Source: Gemmatimonadota bacterium (GTDB lineage Bacteria > Gemmatimonadota > Gemmatimonadetes > Longimicrobiales > Gaopeijiaceae). From it: a DNA stretch of 41,976 nt. The notes beneath the pieces were generated by a model. That model had not been told where the DNA came from. It ran no database searches and saw only the letters and a program-made list of their open reading frames with translations. Positions 31,710 through 41,976 of the stretch are shown here, one piece after another. Location of the stretch: positions 1 to 41,976 of the forward strand of contig JAUIKL010000011.1 of NCBI GenBank assembly GCA_030430625.1. The letters are read 5' to 3'. Position 1 is the first letter of the stretch, and each line of letters opens with the position of its first letter. Made by a program: the position numbers and the translations under genes.

Positions 31710-32234
31710 ATGAAGCGCTCTCCCTTTGTCCTGACGCTCGCCCTGGCTCTGGCGGGTGCTGCGGCGTGCGAGGCCCAGCCGCCGGCCAGCCAACACGGCG
31801 TGGTGGCCCAGACCGTGAACACGACGACGATCACCCTCGAGTACGACCGCCCCGTCCTCCGGGGCCGTTCGGTCTTCGGGGACATCCTCGACTACGACGT
31901 CGTGTGGACACCGGGAGCCAACCGGACCACCTGGATCGACGTGACCGAACCGGTCACGATCGAAGGAGCCACACTCGCCGCCGGGCGATACGGCATCTGG
32001 ACGATTCCCCACGAGGACGAGCCGTGGGACGTGATCTTCGTCAGCGACTGGGACACGCATCACTCCTACTTCCCTGCCGAGACCGAAGTGGCGCGAGTCC
32101 GAGTTCCCGTGCAGCGCCGGGAATCGATGGAGGTGTTGGCCTTCTACTTTCCCCTCGTTGGCCCCTACGAGACGACGCTGAACTTCCACTGGGGTGAGAT
32201 CGTCGTCCCGCTGCGCATCTCGGTGCCGGAGTAG
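31710..32234 (+). CDS. DUF2911 exported protein, short form
   Basis: A 174-residue protein with a signal peptide and a cysteine at the lipobox-like position (LALAGAAACEAQ), so it may be a lipoprotein. The single domain has TVNTTTITLEYDRPVLRGRS, VVWTPGANRTTWIDV and AAGRYGIWTIPHEDEPWDVI. It is a diverged paralogue of the DUF2911 protein at 13070-13978 but ends with the domain (HWGEIVVPLRISVPE). I chose the ATG at 31710; an upstream in-frame start at 31668 would place charged residues before the signal peptide. Confidence 0.85.
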   Translation: MKRSPFVLTLALALAGAAACEAQPPASQHGVVAQTVNTTTITLEYDRPVLRGRSVFGDILDYDVVWTPGANRTTWIDVTEPVTIEGATLAAGRYGIWTIPHEDEPWDVIFVSDWDTHHSYFPAETEVARVRVPVQRRESMEVLAFYFPLVGPYETTLNFHWGEIVVPLRISVPE

Positions 32235-32256
32235 ACGACCTCCTCCCGAGTCCGCC

Positions 32257-33063
32257 CTACCCGCACGCTCCGGTCCGGCCTCCGGGTCGGAAGCTCCAGT
32301 CGAAGTCCCGCGTGTAGAGACGCACGACACCGGGCAATACGACGACGACGCCGATCCGCGAGCGATCGATCTGCTCGATGTGCTCGTTTCGACAGCGGAT
32401 CCCGTCCACATAGAGGGCGCCACACGACGAGGCGGGATCGACCGGTTGTCCCTGTGCGTCGGCGGCCGCCTGGGTGCGCTCGTACCCCATCCGCGGGGGT
32501 AGGTCGGATCCGGCACCGAAGGTTCCGATGCACACCTGCCGCCCGTGGATGATCGGGATGTACAACCACCGTAGAAGGTCGGTGTTGTCCCGGGCCTTCG
32601 CCTGAGCCTCCGCCAGGCGCACGCCCTGGATGGCGCGGTAGCCCTCGAGGGTGGCGGGGTGGACCCCGAACTCCAGGCTGAGATAGTCCTCGAGTTCCTC
32701 GTTGTTCACGGTGACCTCGAGGGGGTCGAGACGGAACGGTTCGGGTCGCATCTCGAAGTCGGCCCGGAACGGCCCTTCGCCCTCGATACCGAGAAGCGGC
32801 GACTCGTTCTCGAAGTAGCCGAGGCGCTCGACGAAGAGGTAGTACGCGCCCTCACCGGGCACGGCGATCGAGTACCGGCCGTCCACATCCGCAGCCGCCA
32901 TCTCTACGGGCCGACGCTCGGCATCGAGCAGGACGACGGCGGACAGCCCCACGGGCGCCCCGTTCTCCGCGTCCGTGATCCGTCCCTCGATGACCTGGGC
33001 GGCCGCTGCGGCCGGGCCGGCCAGCATCAGGAGCACGAGGGACCCGAGGCGCCGCGCAGTCAC
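32257..33063 (-). CDS. Secreted carboxypeptidase-regulatory-like domain protein
   Basis: A 268-residue protein. GTG at 33063 overlaps the cytochrome stop by four bases (GTGA). The signal peptide (LLMLAGPAAAAAQ) is followed by a carboxypeptidase-regulatory-like beta-sandwich: IEGRITDAENGAPVGLSAVV, DVDGRYSIAVPGEGAYYLFV. A second part of about 150 residues has LSLEFGVHPATLEGYRAI and a C-terminal segment with paired Cys (SSCGALYVDGIRCRNEH). That segment reads like a stripped plug-type region (ALYVDGIRC, HIEQIDRSRIGVVVVLPG), again recalling TonB-receptor plugs. No barrel follows. Confidence 0.75.
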   Translation of the reverse strand: MTARRLGSLVLLMLAGPAAAAAQVIEGRITDAENGAPVGLSAVVLLDAERRPVEMAAADVDGRYSIAVPGEGAYYLFVERLGYFENESPLLGIEGEGPFRADFEMRPEPFRLDPLEVTVNNEELEDYLSLEFGVHPATLEGYRAIQGVRLAEAQAKARDNTDLLRWLYIPIIHGRQVCIGTFGAGSDLPPRMGYERTQAAADAQGQPVDPASSCGALYVDGIRCRNEHIEQIDRSRIGVVVVLPGVVRLYTRDFDWSFRPGGRTGACG

Positions 33064-33968
33064 GTCCCCGTCGGCCGTGGCTCGACGCCGGAGAGGTACA
33101 GCCAGAGTGCCTCGAGTTCGGTGTCCGTCATGTTGCCCGTGATCGGAAGGGCCAGCGTCATCGGGTCCCGGAGCGGGGTGCCGTCGGGTCGCACGCCCTC
33201 GCGAAGTGAACGTGCGAAGTCGTCGAACGACCAGCCTGAGAGCCCTTCCTGATGCATCGTCAGGTTGGCCGCCGGGAGCCATGACGGATCGCCGCCCGGG
33301 ATGGGCCCGCCGGCCAGATCCTGCCCGTGGCAGCCCGTGCACACGGCGGCCAGATGGGCGCCGAACTCGGTCGTGACCTCCGCTGCCGGCGGCTCGGCGG
33401 GGTGGTCGGTCCTGGACGCGAGGCGATCGGCCGAGAAGGGCAGCCGGCCCGTGGCCACGAGGACGCGACCGAGCGGACCGAGCGTCGGGGCCGGGACCTC
33501 CCTGTCCACCGGGGGCAGGGTGCCGATGTAGGCGATGATGTCGGCCAACTCCTGGTCCGACATCGCCGTGAAGTCGACCGAGGGCATCAGCGCGGGCCGT
33601 CCGTCCGAGAGGACCCCGTGTCGAACGATGCGATCCCAGTCCGAGAAGGTGTAGCCGGCCACGACGCCGCCCACACCGGACGTGAGGTTCGGTCCCAGGA
33701 TCGTCCCGAGGGGAAAGGCGTCGACCATCGTGCCGCCGCTCAGGTCGGAGCCGTGGCAGTCCCGGCACGCGTAGCGGGCGTCGAGGAGGTGGCTCCCGCG
33801 TTCGATCGACTCCTCGAGCGATGCCCCTGTGGGCCCGGGCATCGAGTGCGTTTCGAACGACCGAGCCATGACCTGGGACGCCCGCACCGAGGCCCACCCG
33901 AAACCGAGGAGGACGAGCATCAGCACGATGCCCAGGAGGAGGGCGAGGACCTTGGCCAGCTTGCGCAT
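33060..33968 (-). CDS. Diheme cytochrome c, membrane-anchored
   Basis: A 302-residue protein. An N-terminal membrane anchor (VLALLLGIVLMLVLLGFGW) is followed by two cytochrome c domains, with heme motifs CRDCH (68-72) and CTGCH (210-214). The axial Met of the first is probably in ALMPSVDF (about 128); the second lies near DPMTLALPI. Both domains have the GPNLT or PAANLT loop typical of class I cytochromes. GGGAGACGG precedes the ATG at 33968. The next gene is translationally coupled. A role in periplasmic electron transfer is expected; no oxidase or dehydrogenase partner is in the window. Confidence 0.93.
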   Translation of the reverse strand: MRKLAKVLALLLGIVLMLVLLGFGWASVRASQVMARSFETHSMPGPTGASLEESIERGSHLLDARYACRDCHGSDLSGGTMVDAFPLGTILGPNLTSGVGGVVAGYTFSDWDRIVRHGVLSDGRPALMPSVDFTAMSDQELADIIAYIGTLPPVDREVPAPTLGPLGRVLVATGRLPFSADRLASRTDHPAEPPAAEVTTEFGAHLAAVCTGCHGQDLAGGPIPGGDPSWLPAANLTMHQEGLSGWSFDDFARSLREGVRPDGTPLRDPMTLALPITGNMTDTELEALWLYLSGVEPRPTGT

Positions 33969-34023
33969 TCCGTCTCCCGGGGTTGGGGTGGGTGACGGTA
34001 CGAATCGTCCGGGCGCGAAGCAA

Positions 34024-35394
34024 TCAGCGGCGCTCGACGAGCTCCTTCAGGGTGCGGTACTCGTGATACGCGAGACCGACGAAGGCCGGGCTCGACGCCA
34101 GATGACGGACGATCTCCTCGGTGACCTCGTCCATGCGTTCCGCTCCGAGGTGATAGAAGGACTGCATGTCCGCCTCGATCCGAGCAGGGCGTCCGGCCGG
34201 CCAGTGGCGCAGGTGCGTCGCACCCGCCGTTCGACGAGCGAGTTCCTCGAGTGCGTCGGCACTGTCCACGACCCAGAGTCGAGGGCGCCCCTCGGGTCGC
34301 CCTTCCAGGACGACCCACCGCGCCTCGGCGTGCGGCGGCAGCCCCTCGTCGGCAGGGCCGAAGAAGGTCAGGAGGTCCTCGTCGGGCAGGTCGACCGTCT
34401 CCACTCCGACGAAGACATCCACGTCGAATCGTTCGCCCAGCTCCAGCTCCCGGTGGGCTTGGGCCACGGCTCCATTCGCCCCGAGGGCCGCGGTCCGATA
34501 GTCCATGATGGCGATGTCGTCGACGGCCGCCATCACGTGTTCGAGGATCGGCGCCTTCACGCCATCCACCTCCGCTTCCATGAAGGCCCCCGTTTCTTCG
34601 TCGGGCGAGTCGAACCAGAAGGGGATGTCGACGGCCATGCGCAGACCGCCCTCGCGCGCGATCTCGGCCGCACCCGTGACGAGCCGAGCGTACCCGTCGA
34701 GAAGTCGTTGCCGCAGCGCGCCCTGGAAGCCCGGAACCAGATACGGCTCGATGTCGTAGCGGACACCGAGAAACTGCTTCTCCGGCGGCGAGCGACGGTT
34801 GTGCTCCACGAGGGCCCGCACGGTGCGGTACACCCCTTCGTGGTTCTCCTCGAGGACATAGTACCGGTCACCGTCGAGCGCGTAGGCCCGCGCGCCGCGT
34901 GCGCTGAGCTGCCCGAGCAGTTCCCCGATCTCTTCGGAGTCGAAGGGGATGTATCCGGCGCTCGGGCGCTCGCCCTCCGCTGCGGGCAGGTAGAGGAAGA
35001 GTCGGGTGATCGCTCGCGCTTCGACGAAGTCGAGGAAGGCGGCACGCTCGGCGTCGTCCCTGAGGATCTCGGCCGTGTTCCAGACCCAGAGCGCGGTCTG
35101 GCGGGTCGAGACCGTCGGACCGTCCACCCGTTCCGGGACCGGGGGTACCGCGGGTGGCTGGACGCTCACGGGACGAACGTCACCACGGACGTAGTAGGGC
35201 ACCAACTCGATTCCGTCCCCGTTGTAGACGACGGACACGCGTCCCCTGCGGACCTCGTCCACCGAAGCGATCGCGAACGCTTCGAGGTCGATCTCCGTCG
35301 AGAGGAGCGGAAGCTCGTACTGGCCGGCGACGTCGGTCGTCACCGTCATCAGAGCTCCGAGAGCCGTGACGAAAAGAGCGGTTCGGCGGGGCAC
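34024..35394 (-). CDS. Secreted protein of unknown function, probable TIM-barrel
   Basis: A 456-residue protein. I chose the GTG at 35394 because it gives a clean signal peptide (PRRTALFVTALGALMTVTTDV, cleaved before GQYELP). A leading beta-rich part is followed by a barrel-like region with ALWVWNTAEIL, LFLYLPAAEG, GVRYDIEPYL and MAVDIPFWFD. The alternation of short strands ending in acidic residues fits a glycoside-hydrolase-like TIM barrel, though no catalytic pair can be assigned. The frame is open back to 35460 with TTG codons as other starts. It is divergent from dnaE and 55 bases upstream of the cytochrome gene on the same strand. Confidence 0.65.
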   Translation of the reverse strand: MPRRTALFVTALGALMTVTTDVAGQYELPLLSTEIDLEAFAIASVDEVRRGRVSVVYNGDGIELVPYYVRGDVRPVSVQPPAVPPVPERVDGPTVSTRQTALWVWNTAEILRDDAERAAFLDFVEARAITRLFLYLPAAEGERPSAGYIPFDSEEIGELLGQLSARGARAYALDGDRYYVLEENHEGVYRTVRALVEHNRRSPPEKQFLGVRYDIEPYLVPGFQGALRQRLLDGYARLVTGAAEIAREGGLRMAVDIPFWFDSPDEETGAFMEAEVDGVKAPILEHVMAAVDDIAIMDYRTAALGANGAVAQAHRELELGERFDVDVFVGVETVDLPDEDLLTFFGPADEGLPPHAEARWVVLEGRPEGRPRLWVVDSADALEELARRTAGATHLRHWPAGRPARIEADMQSFYHLGAERMDEVTEEIVRHLASSPAFVGLAYHEYRTLKELVERR

Positions 35395-35533
35395 CTGGTG
35401 TGATCCGAAGGGTGGAACATCATCCTTCCCATCGTTGTCCAACCGACTTCCCAGGATCAAGTGTGGCGTCCCTCGACGCTCGCGTTACGTTCCGAAACCC
35501 TCCTCGCCAACCGTCCATCCCGACCCGCCCGAA

Positions 35534-39118
<3,585 letters not shown>

Positions 39119-39145
39119 GGATCCGATCGGCCCTCCCGATTTCGC

Positions 39146-39174
39146 TTGGGTTCGGGGAGCGACGAGCCGATAAT
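39146..39174 (+). promoter_or_regulatory. Sigma-70-like promoter of the c-di-GMP signalling operon
   Basis: TTGGGT (39146-39151), a 17-base spacer, then GATAAT (39169-39174). The -10 is five of six to consensus and the spacing is ideal. A CCATATATGG palindrome follows at 39175-39184, covering the expected transcription start, and could be a regulator site. Confidence 0.5.
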
Positions 39175-39212
39175 CCATATATGGTGTTCTCCTAGGAGCC
39201 GGGGGGCTTTGG

Positions 39213-41177
39213 ATGGTCGCGCCAAGCAGTGAACTCCGCGTACTGCTGATCGAGGACAATCCGGGCGATGTCGAACTCGTCCGTCTGTACCTCCGAGAGC
39301 GCATGGGCGACACCGTCGAGTTGGTCTGCGCCGATTCCCTGGCCACCGGTCGGGTCGAGGCCGAGCGCTGCGATCCCGATGTGGTCCTGCTCGACCTGGG
39401 CCTCCCCGACGGGGACGGTGTCGAAGTCGTTCGTGAAGTCCGCCGTTGGGAGACGACCGCCCCGATCATCGTCCTCACCGCCGACGAACGGCCCGGCGCC
39501 GCGATGGAGGCGCTCAAGCGCGACGCCCAGGACTTCCTGGCCAAGGACCGTCTCGACGCCGAGGAGTTGGAGCGGTCCGTCCGCTACGCCCACGTCCGGC
39601 ACCTGTGGCAGCGCCAGTATCGTCATCAGTTGGCCGTCAGCCCCGACGGGGTCCTGATCATGGACGAGGACGATCAGGTCTGCTTCGTCAGCGACTCCGC
39701 CGTCGCCCTCCTCGGAGCGCACCCGGAGTCGGCCTACGACCTTCCCCCCGCCCTCAAACTCAGGGACTCGTCCCCGCGGGACGCGCGCCTCATGGACGGG
39801 CGAACGGTCGAGGTTCGCTCGACGCCCACGGAGTGGCACGGTGAGCCCGCCCGGCTCGTCATCCTTCGGGAGATTACGGATCGCCGACGGGCCGAGGACG
39901 AGTTGAGCGCCCTGACCGAAGAGCTGCAGCGCGCCAACCGGCGTCTCGAGGACCTCGTGGGTACGGACCCCCTGACCGAGGTATTGAACCGACGCGGGAT
40001 GGAGGGCGCGTTGGTCCGCGAGGTCGAGCGGATGCGGCGCACGGGTGATCAGCTGATCGCGATCCTCATCGACTGCGACGACTTCAAGGCCATCAACGAC
40101 AACTTCGGGCATGCGGTCGGAGACGCAGTGCTGCGCTCCCTCTCGGAGAATGTCCGTTCGAGCCTCCGCGGTGGAGACCACGTTGCCCGCGTCGGTGGTG
40201 ACGAGTTCCTGGTCCTGCTCCCCTCCACCAGCCTCGCGGAGGGGATGTCCGTGGCCGAGAAGCTGCGCCGAGCGATCAAGGACACGACGATCCAGGGGCT
40301 CACGTCCAACCTGCAGCCCTCGGCGAGTCTGGCTGTCGGCATCGTCGAGCGCGACACGATTTCGATTGAGCAGGTGCTGGGTGTCGTCAACGCCGCGCTG
40401 AAGCGCAGCAAGGCTACCGGCAAGGACAGGGTGTCTCCGCAGGACACGATGACCGGCTTCGCTCCCGAAGACTTCGACGCGACGACCGTACACCTGAGGA
40501 TCGCCACCCAAACGATCCGGAGGATCGCAGACGAGTCGATCGTCGGCGTGGAGGCTCTCCTACGTGGACCACCGGGCCACCTCGAGGACCCGACCGACCT
40601 TTTCCGCGCCGCATACGAACAAAACGTCACGACGATGCTGGACCTGCGGGCCATGCGCGCCTGTCTCGGTGTCCTCGCGACCGAACCCCGCGCGCTGGCC
40701 CACCACGTGAACCTTCTCCCGTCGACGATCCTCCGTGCGGACATGGATGAGTTGCGGCGGGTCATCCTCGAGTCGGGAGCCGGCGCGCCCGTGTGTCTCG
40801 AGATCAGCGAGCAGCAGTTCCTCGGCGACCCGTCGAACCTGTCGACTCCCCTGGCGGCCCTGCGCCGGGACGGCGTTCGCATCGCGATCGACGACGTCGG
40901 ATTCGGCCGCAGCTCCGTCGAGGCGCTGCTGACCTTGGAACCCGACGTGGTCAAGGTCGACCGCCGGTGCGTCAGGAGCATCAGCGACGACTCGGGTGGG
41001 CTCCGCCAGTTCGAACGGCTGATGGCGATGCTCGCCACCACCGGGGCCGATATCGTCGTCGAGGGGGTTCAGAGCGAATCCGAGTTGAAGACACTTCGGG
41101 AGATCGGTGTCGAGTACGCCCAGGGCTTCTACTGGGACGTCCCGTCGATCACGGTCGGCACGAGGGCCTCGGCATGA
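39213..41177 (+). CDS. Response regulator with GGDEF and EAL domains (c-di-GMP turnover)
   Basis: A 654-residue signalling protein. The receiver domain has the acidic pair E14-D15, phospho-acceptor D61 and K111. A PAS-like region (about 135-222) and a coiled coil lead to a diguanylate cyclase domain with intact GGDEF (328-332) and an inhibitory-site RGGD (319-322). The EAL domain keeps the expected metal and catalytic residues: E447 in VEALLRG, N500, E530/E533, the D560-D561 pair, K581, E617 and Q637. Both activities therefore look possible. Its stop overlaps the next gene by four bases (ATGA). Confidence 0.95.
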   Translation: MVAPSSELRVLLIEDNPGDVELVRLYLRERMGDTVELVCADSLATGRVEAERCDPDVVLLDLGLPDGDGVEVVREVRRWETTAPIIVLTADERPGAAMEALKRDAQDFLAKDRLDAEELERSVRYAHVRHLWQRQYRHQLAVSPDGVLIMDEDDQVCFVSDSAVALLGAHPESAYDLPPALKLRDSSPRDARLMDGRTVEVRSTPTEWHGEPARLVILREITDRRRAEDELSALTEELQRANRRLEDLVGTDPLTEVLNRRGMEGALVREVERMRRTGDQLIAILIDCDDFKAINDNFGHAVGDAVLRSLSENVRSSLRGGDHVARVGGDEFLVLLPSTSLAEGMSVAEKLRRAIKDTTIQGLTSNLQPSASLAVGIVERDTISIEQVLGVVNAALKRSKATGKDRVSPQDTMTGFAPEDFDATTVHLRIATQTIRRIADESIVGVEALLRGPPGHLEDPTDLFRAAYEQNVTTMLDLRAMRACLGVLATEPRALAHHVNLLPSTILRADMDELRRVILESGAGAPVCLEISEQQFLGDPSNLSTPLAALRRDGVRIAIDDVGFGRSSVEALLTLEPDVVKVDRRCVRSISDDSGGLRQFERLMAMLATTGADIVVEGVQSESELKTLREIGVEYAQGFYWDVPSITVGTRASA

Positions 41178-41638
41178 GCGACACCGGAACGAACGGCGCG
41201 GGTGACGGCGTCGTCCAGGTTCTCCTCATCGAGGACAATCCCGGGGACGTACACCTGATCCTCGAAGCGCTGCAGACCGTACCGCTGGCCAGTCACGTTC
41301 AGGTCGTCGTCAACGGCGAGGAGGCATTGGACTACATCCATGGCAAGGGCGACTTCACGTCGGCAACCAGCCCGGATCTCGTCCTCCTCGATCTGAACCT
41401 TCCCCGGCGGGACGGCCTCGAAGTTCTGGCTGCGCTTCGCGAGGACAGCGAGACCCGATTCGTCCCCGTCGTCGTCCTCACCTCGTCGGACCGCCCGGAC
41501 GACGTGGACCGGGCGTACGAGCTGAACGCGAACTGTTACGTCACGAAGCCGCTCGACGCCGACGAGTTCGTCCAATCGGTGCGCCAGATCTCGGACTTCT
41601 GGATGCGCCTGGCGACCCTCCCCCGGCGGGAGAGCTGA
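41174..41638 (+). CDS. Single-domain response regulator (Rcp1/CheY-like)
   Basis: A 154-residue protein consisting of one receiver domain: acidic pair E20-D21 in LLIEDNPGDVHLIL, phospho-acceptor D73 in VLLDLNLPRRDG, T103 and K125 in YVTKPLDADEF. The LIEDNPGDV and LNLPRRDG segments are typical of Rcp1-type regulators paired with phytochrome-like or hybrid kinases. The ATG at 41174 overlaps the GGDEF-EAL stop. It probably shuttles phosphate from the convergent kinase at 41668-41976. Confidence 0.95.
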   Translation: MSDTGTNGAGDGVVQVLLIEDNPGDVHLILEALQTVPLASHVQVVVNGEEALDYIHGKGDFTSATSPDLVLLDLNLPRRDGLEVLAALREDSETRFVPVVVLTSSDRPDDVDRAYELNANCYVTKPLDADEFVQSVRQISDFWMRLATLPRRES

Positions 41639-41667
41639 GGGAGGTCCAGCCACGGACCGACCGGCCG

Positions 41668-41976
41668 TCAGGCCACCTTGGCGACGGTGCTCGGTAGCGC
41701 GAAGTAGAAGGTCGAGCCCTGCCCGGGCTCCGATTCGACCCAGATCTCCCCCCCGTGGCGCTCGACGATCTTCCGACAGATGGCGAGCCCCATCCCGGCG
41801 CCCGGGAAGTACTCGGCCCCGTGGAGTCGCTTGAAGATCACGAAGACGCGGTCGTAGTACTCCTCCCGGATACCGATCCCGTTGTCCCGCACGTAGAAGA
41901 CGTGACGATCCTGGTCCGGCTCGGCGCCGACCTCGATCCTCGGAGCGACGCCCTTCTTGTGGAACTTGAGCCCGTT
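41668..41976 (-). CDS. Histidine kinase, C-terminal part (cut by the window edge)
   Basis: The last 102 residues of a sensor kinase. The window begins in the N-box (NGLKFHKKG), then VRDNGIGI (G1), a YFPGAGMGLAICRKIVERHG G2 box and GQGSTFYFALP at the C-terminus. This is the ATP-binding HATPase_c domain of a HisKA-type kinase. The RVFVIFKRLHG stretch between the boxes is common in kinases of the Rcp1/phytochrome type. The sensor and phospho-acceptor parts lie outside the window. It is convergent with the two response regulators and is a candidate partner. Confidence 0.93.
   Translation of the reverse strand, partial: NGLKFHKKGVAPRIEVGAEPDQDRHVFYVRDNGIGIREEYYDRVFVIFKRLHGAEYFPGAGMGLAICRKIVERHGGEIWVESEPGQGSTFYFALPSTVAKVA

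Noticed and set aside
13070-32234. The two DUF2911 genes as a recent duplication
   Set aside because: They are 18 kb apart, differ in length and context and share only the domain core, so an old paralogy is more likely.
39175-39184. CCATATATGG palindrome as a eukaryote-like CArG box
   Set aside because: Short palindromes occur by chance and the genome is bacterial; kept only as a note in the promoter entry.

Overview
The window comes from a high-GC, Gram-negative-type bacterium. It has outer-membrane proteins, lipoproteins, a TolC channel and a SusC/SusD pair. Two units pair a PadR repressor with an ADOP-type FtsX permease, and there are two DUF2911 proteins, a PCYCGC protein and a DUF4837 lipoprotein. 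That mix is typical of Gemmatimonadota, which is my best guess. The assignment rests on gene content and base composition, not on a marker tree. No rRNA, tRNA, CRISPR array, insertion sequence or phage gene is visible. The DNA looks chromosomal: it holds dnaE and has uniform codon use.

Layout. Bases 1-790 (minus) hold a PadR regulator coupled to the start of an ADOP permease cut by the window edge. Bases 852-3832 hold a DUF3667 membrane protein, the biotin-transport component BioY and two small secreted or membrane proteins. Bases 3864-11017 (minus) form one tightly overlapping operon: TetR regulator, TolC, HlyD-type adaptor, two ABC ATPases and two ABC-2 permeases. It resembles the E. coli cecR-ybhGFSR drug-efflux locus, but YbhF is split into two genes and the outer-membrane channel is built in. 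A perfect palindrome covers the tetR start codon. Bases 11137-13978 encode a membrane protein and a short operon of exported proteins (unknown, PCYCGC, DUF2911). Bases 14043-16984 (minus) form a rhomboid protease / PLP decarboxylase / YigZ operon. Bases 17130-22147 hold a small plug-like lipoprotein convergent with a SusD-SusC nutrient-uptake pair. Bases 22539-25661 are a second PadR-ADOP unit. Bases 25762-30545 hold an APC permease, an acidic microprotein antisense to its tail, a cation-diffusion facilitator and an M3 oligopeptidase. Bases 30607-35394 encode a DUF4837 lipoprotein, a second DUF2911 protein, a carboxypeptidase-regulatory-like secreted protein, a diheme cytochrome c and a secreted probable TIM-barrel protein. 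The right end has dnaE, then a response regulator-GGDEF-EAL protein, a single-domain response regulator and, convergent, the C-terminus of a histidine kinase.

How the genes work together. The clearest functional unit is the self-regulated tripartite efflux operon. Its two ATPases have complementary motif defects, which predicts an obligate heterodimer with one canonical ATP site. The SusCD pair should import an oligomeric nutrient, but no degradative enzyme flanks it. The right-end signalling genes look like a phosphorelay that controls cyclic-di-GMP. Regulation leaves readable traces: a TATGTAGA-type motif upstream of both padR genes, a TetR palindrome, and three genes with a TANCTT box five or six bases before ATG and no ribosome-binding site, which suggests leaderless transcripts.

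I did not find an obviously new defence or mobile system. The best candidates for something undescribed are the antisense acidic microprotein under the permease tail, the yigZ gene with no standard start codon in frame behind a TAG, the free-standing plug-like lipoprotein beside SusCD, and the split asymmetric ATPase pair.
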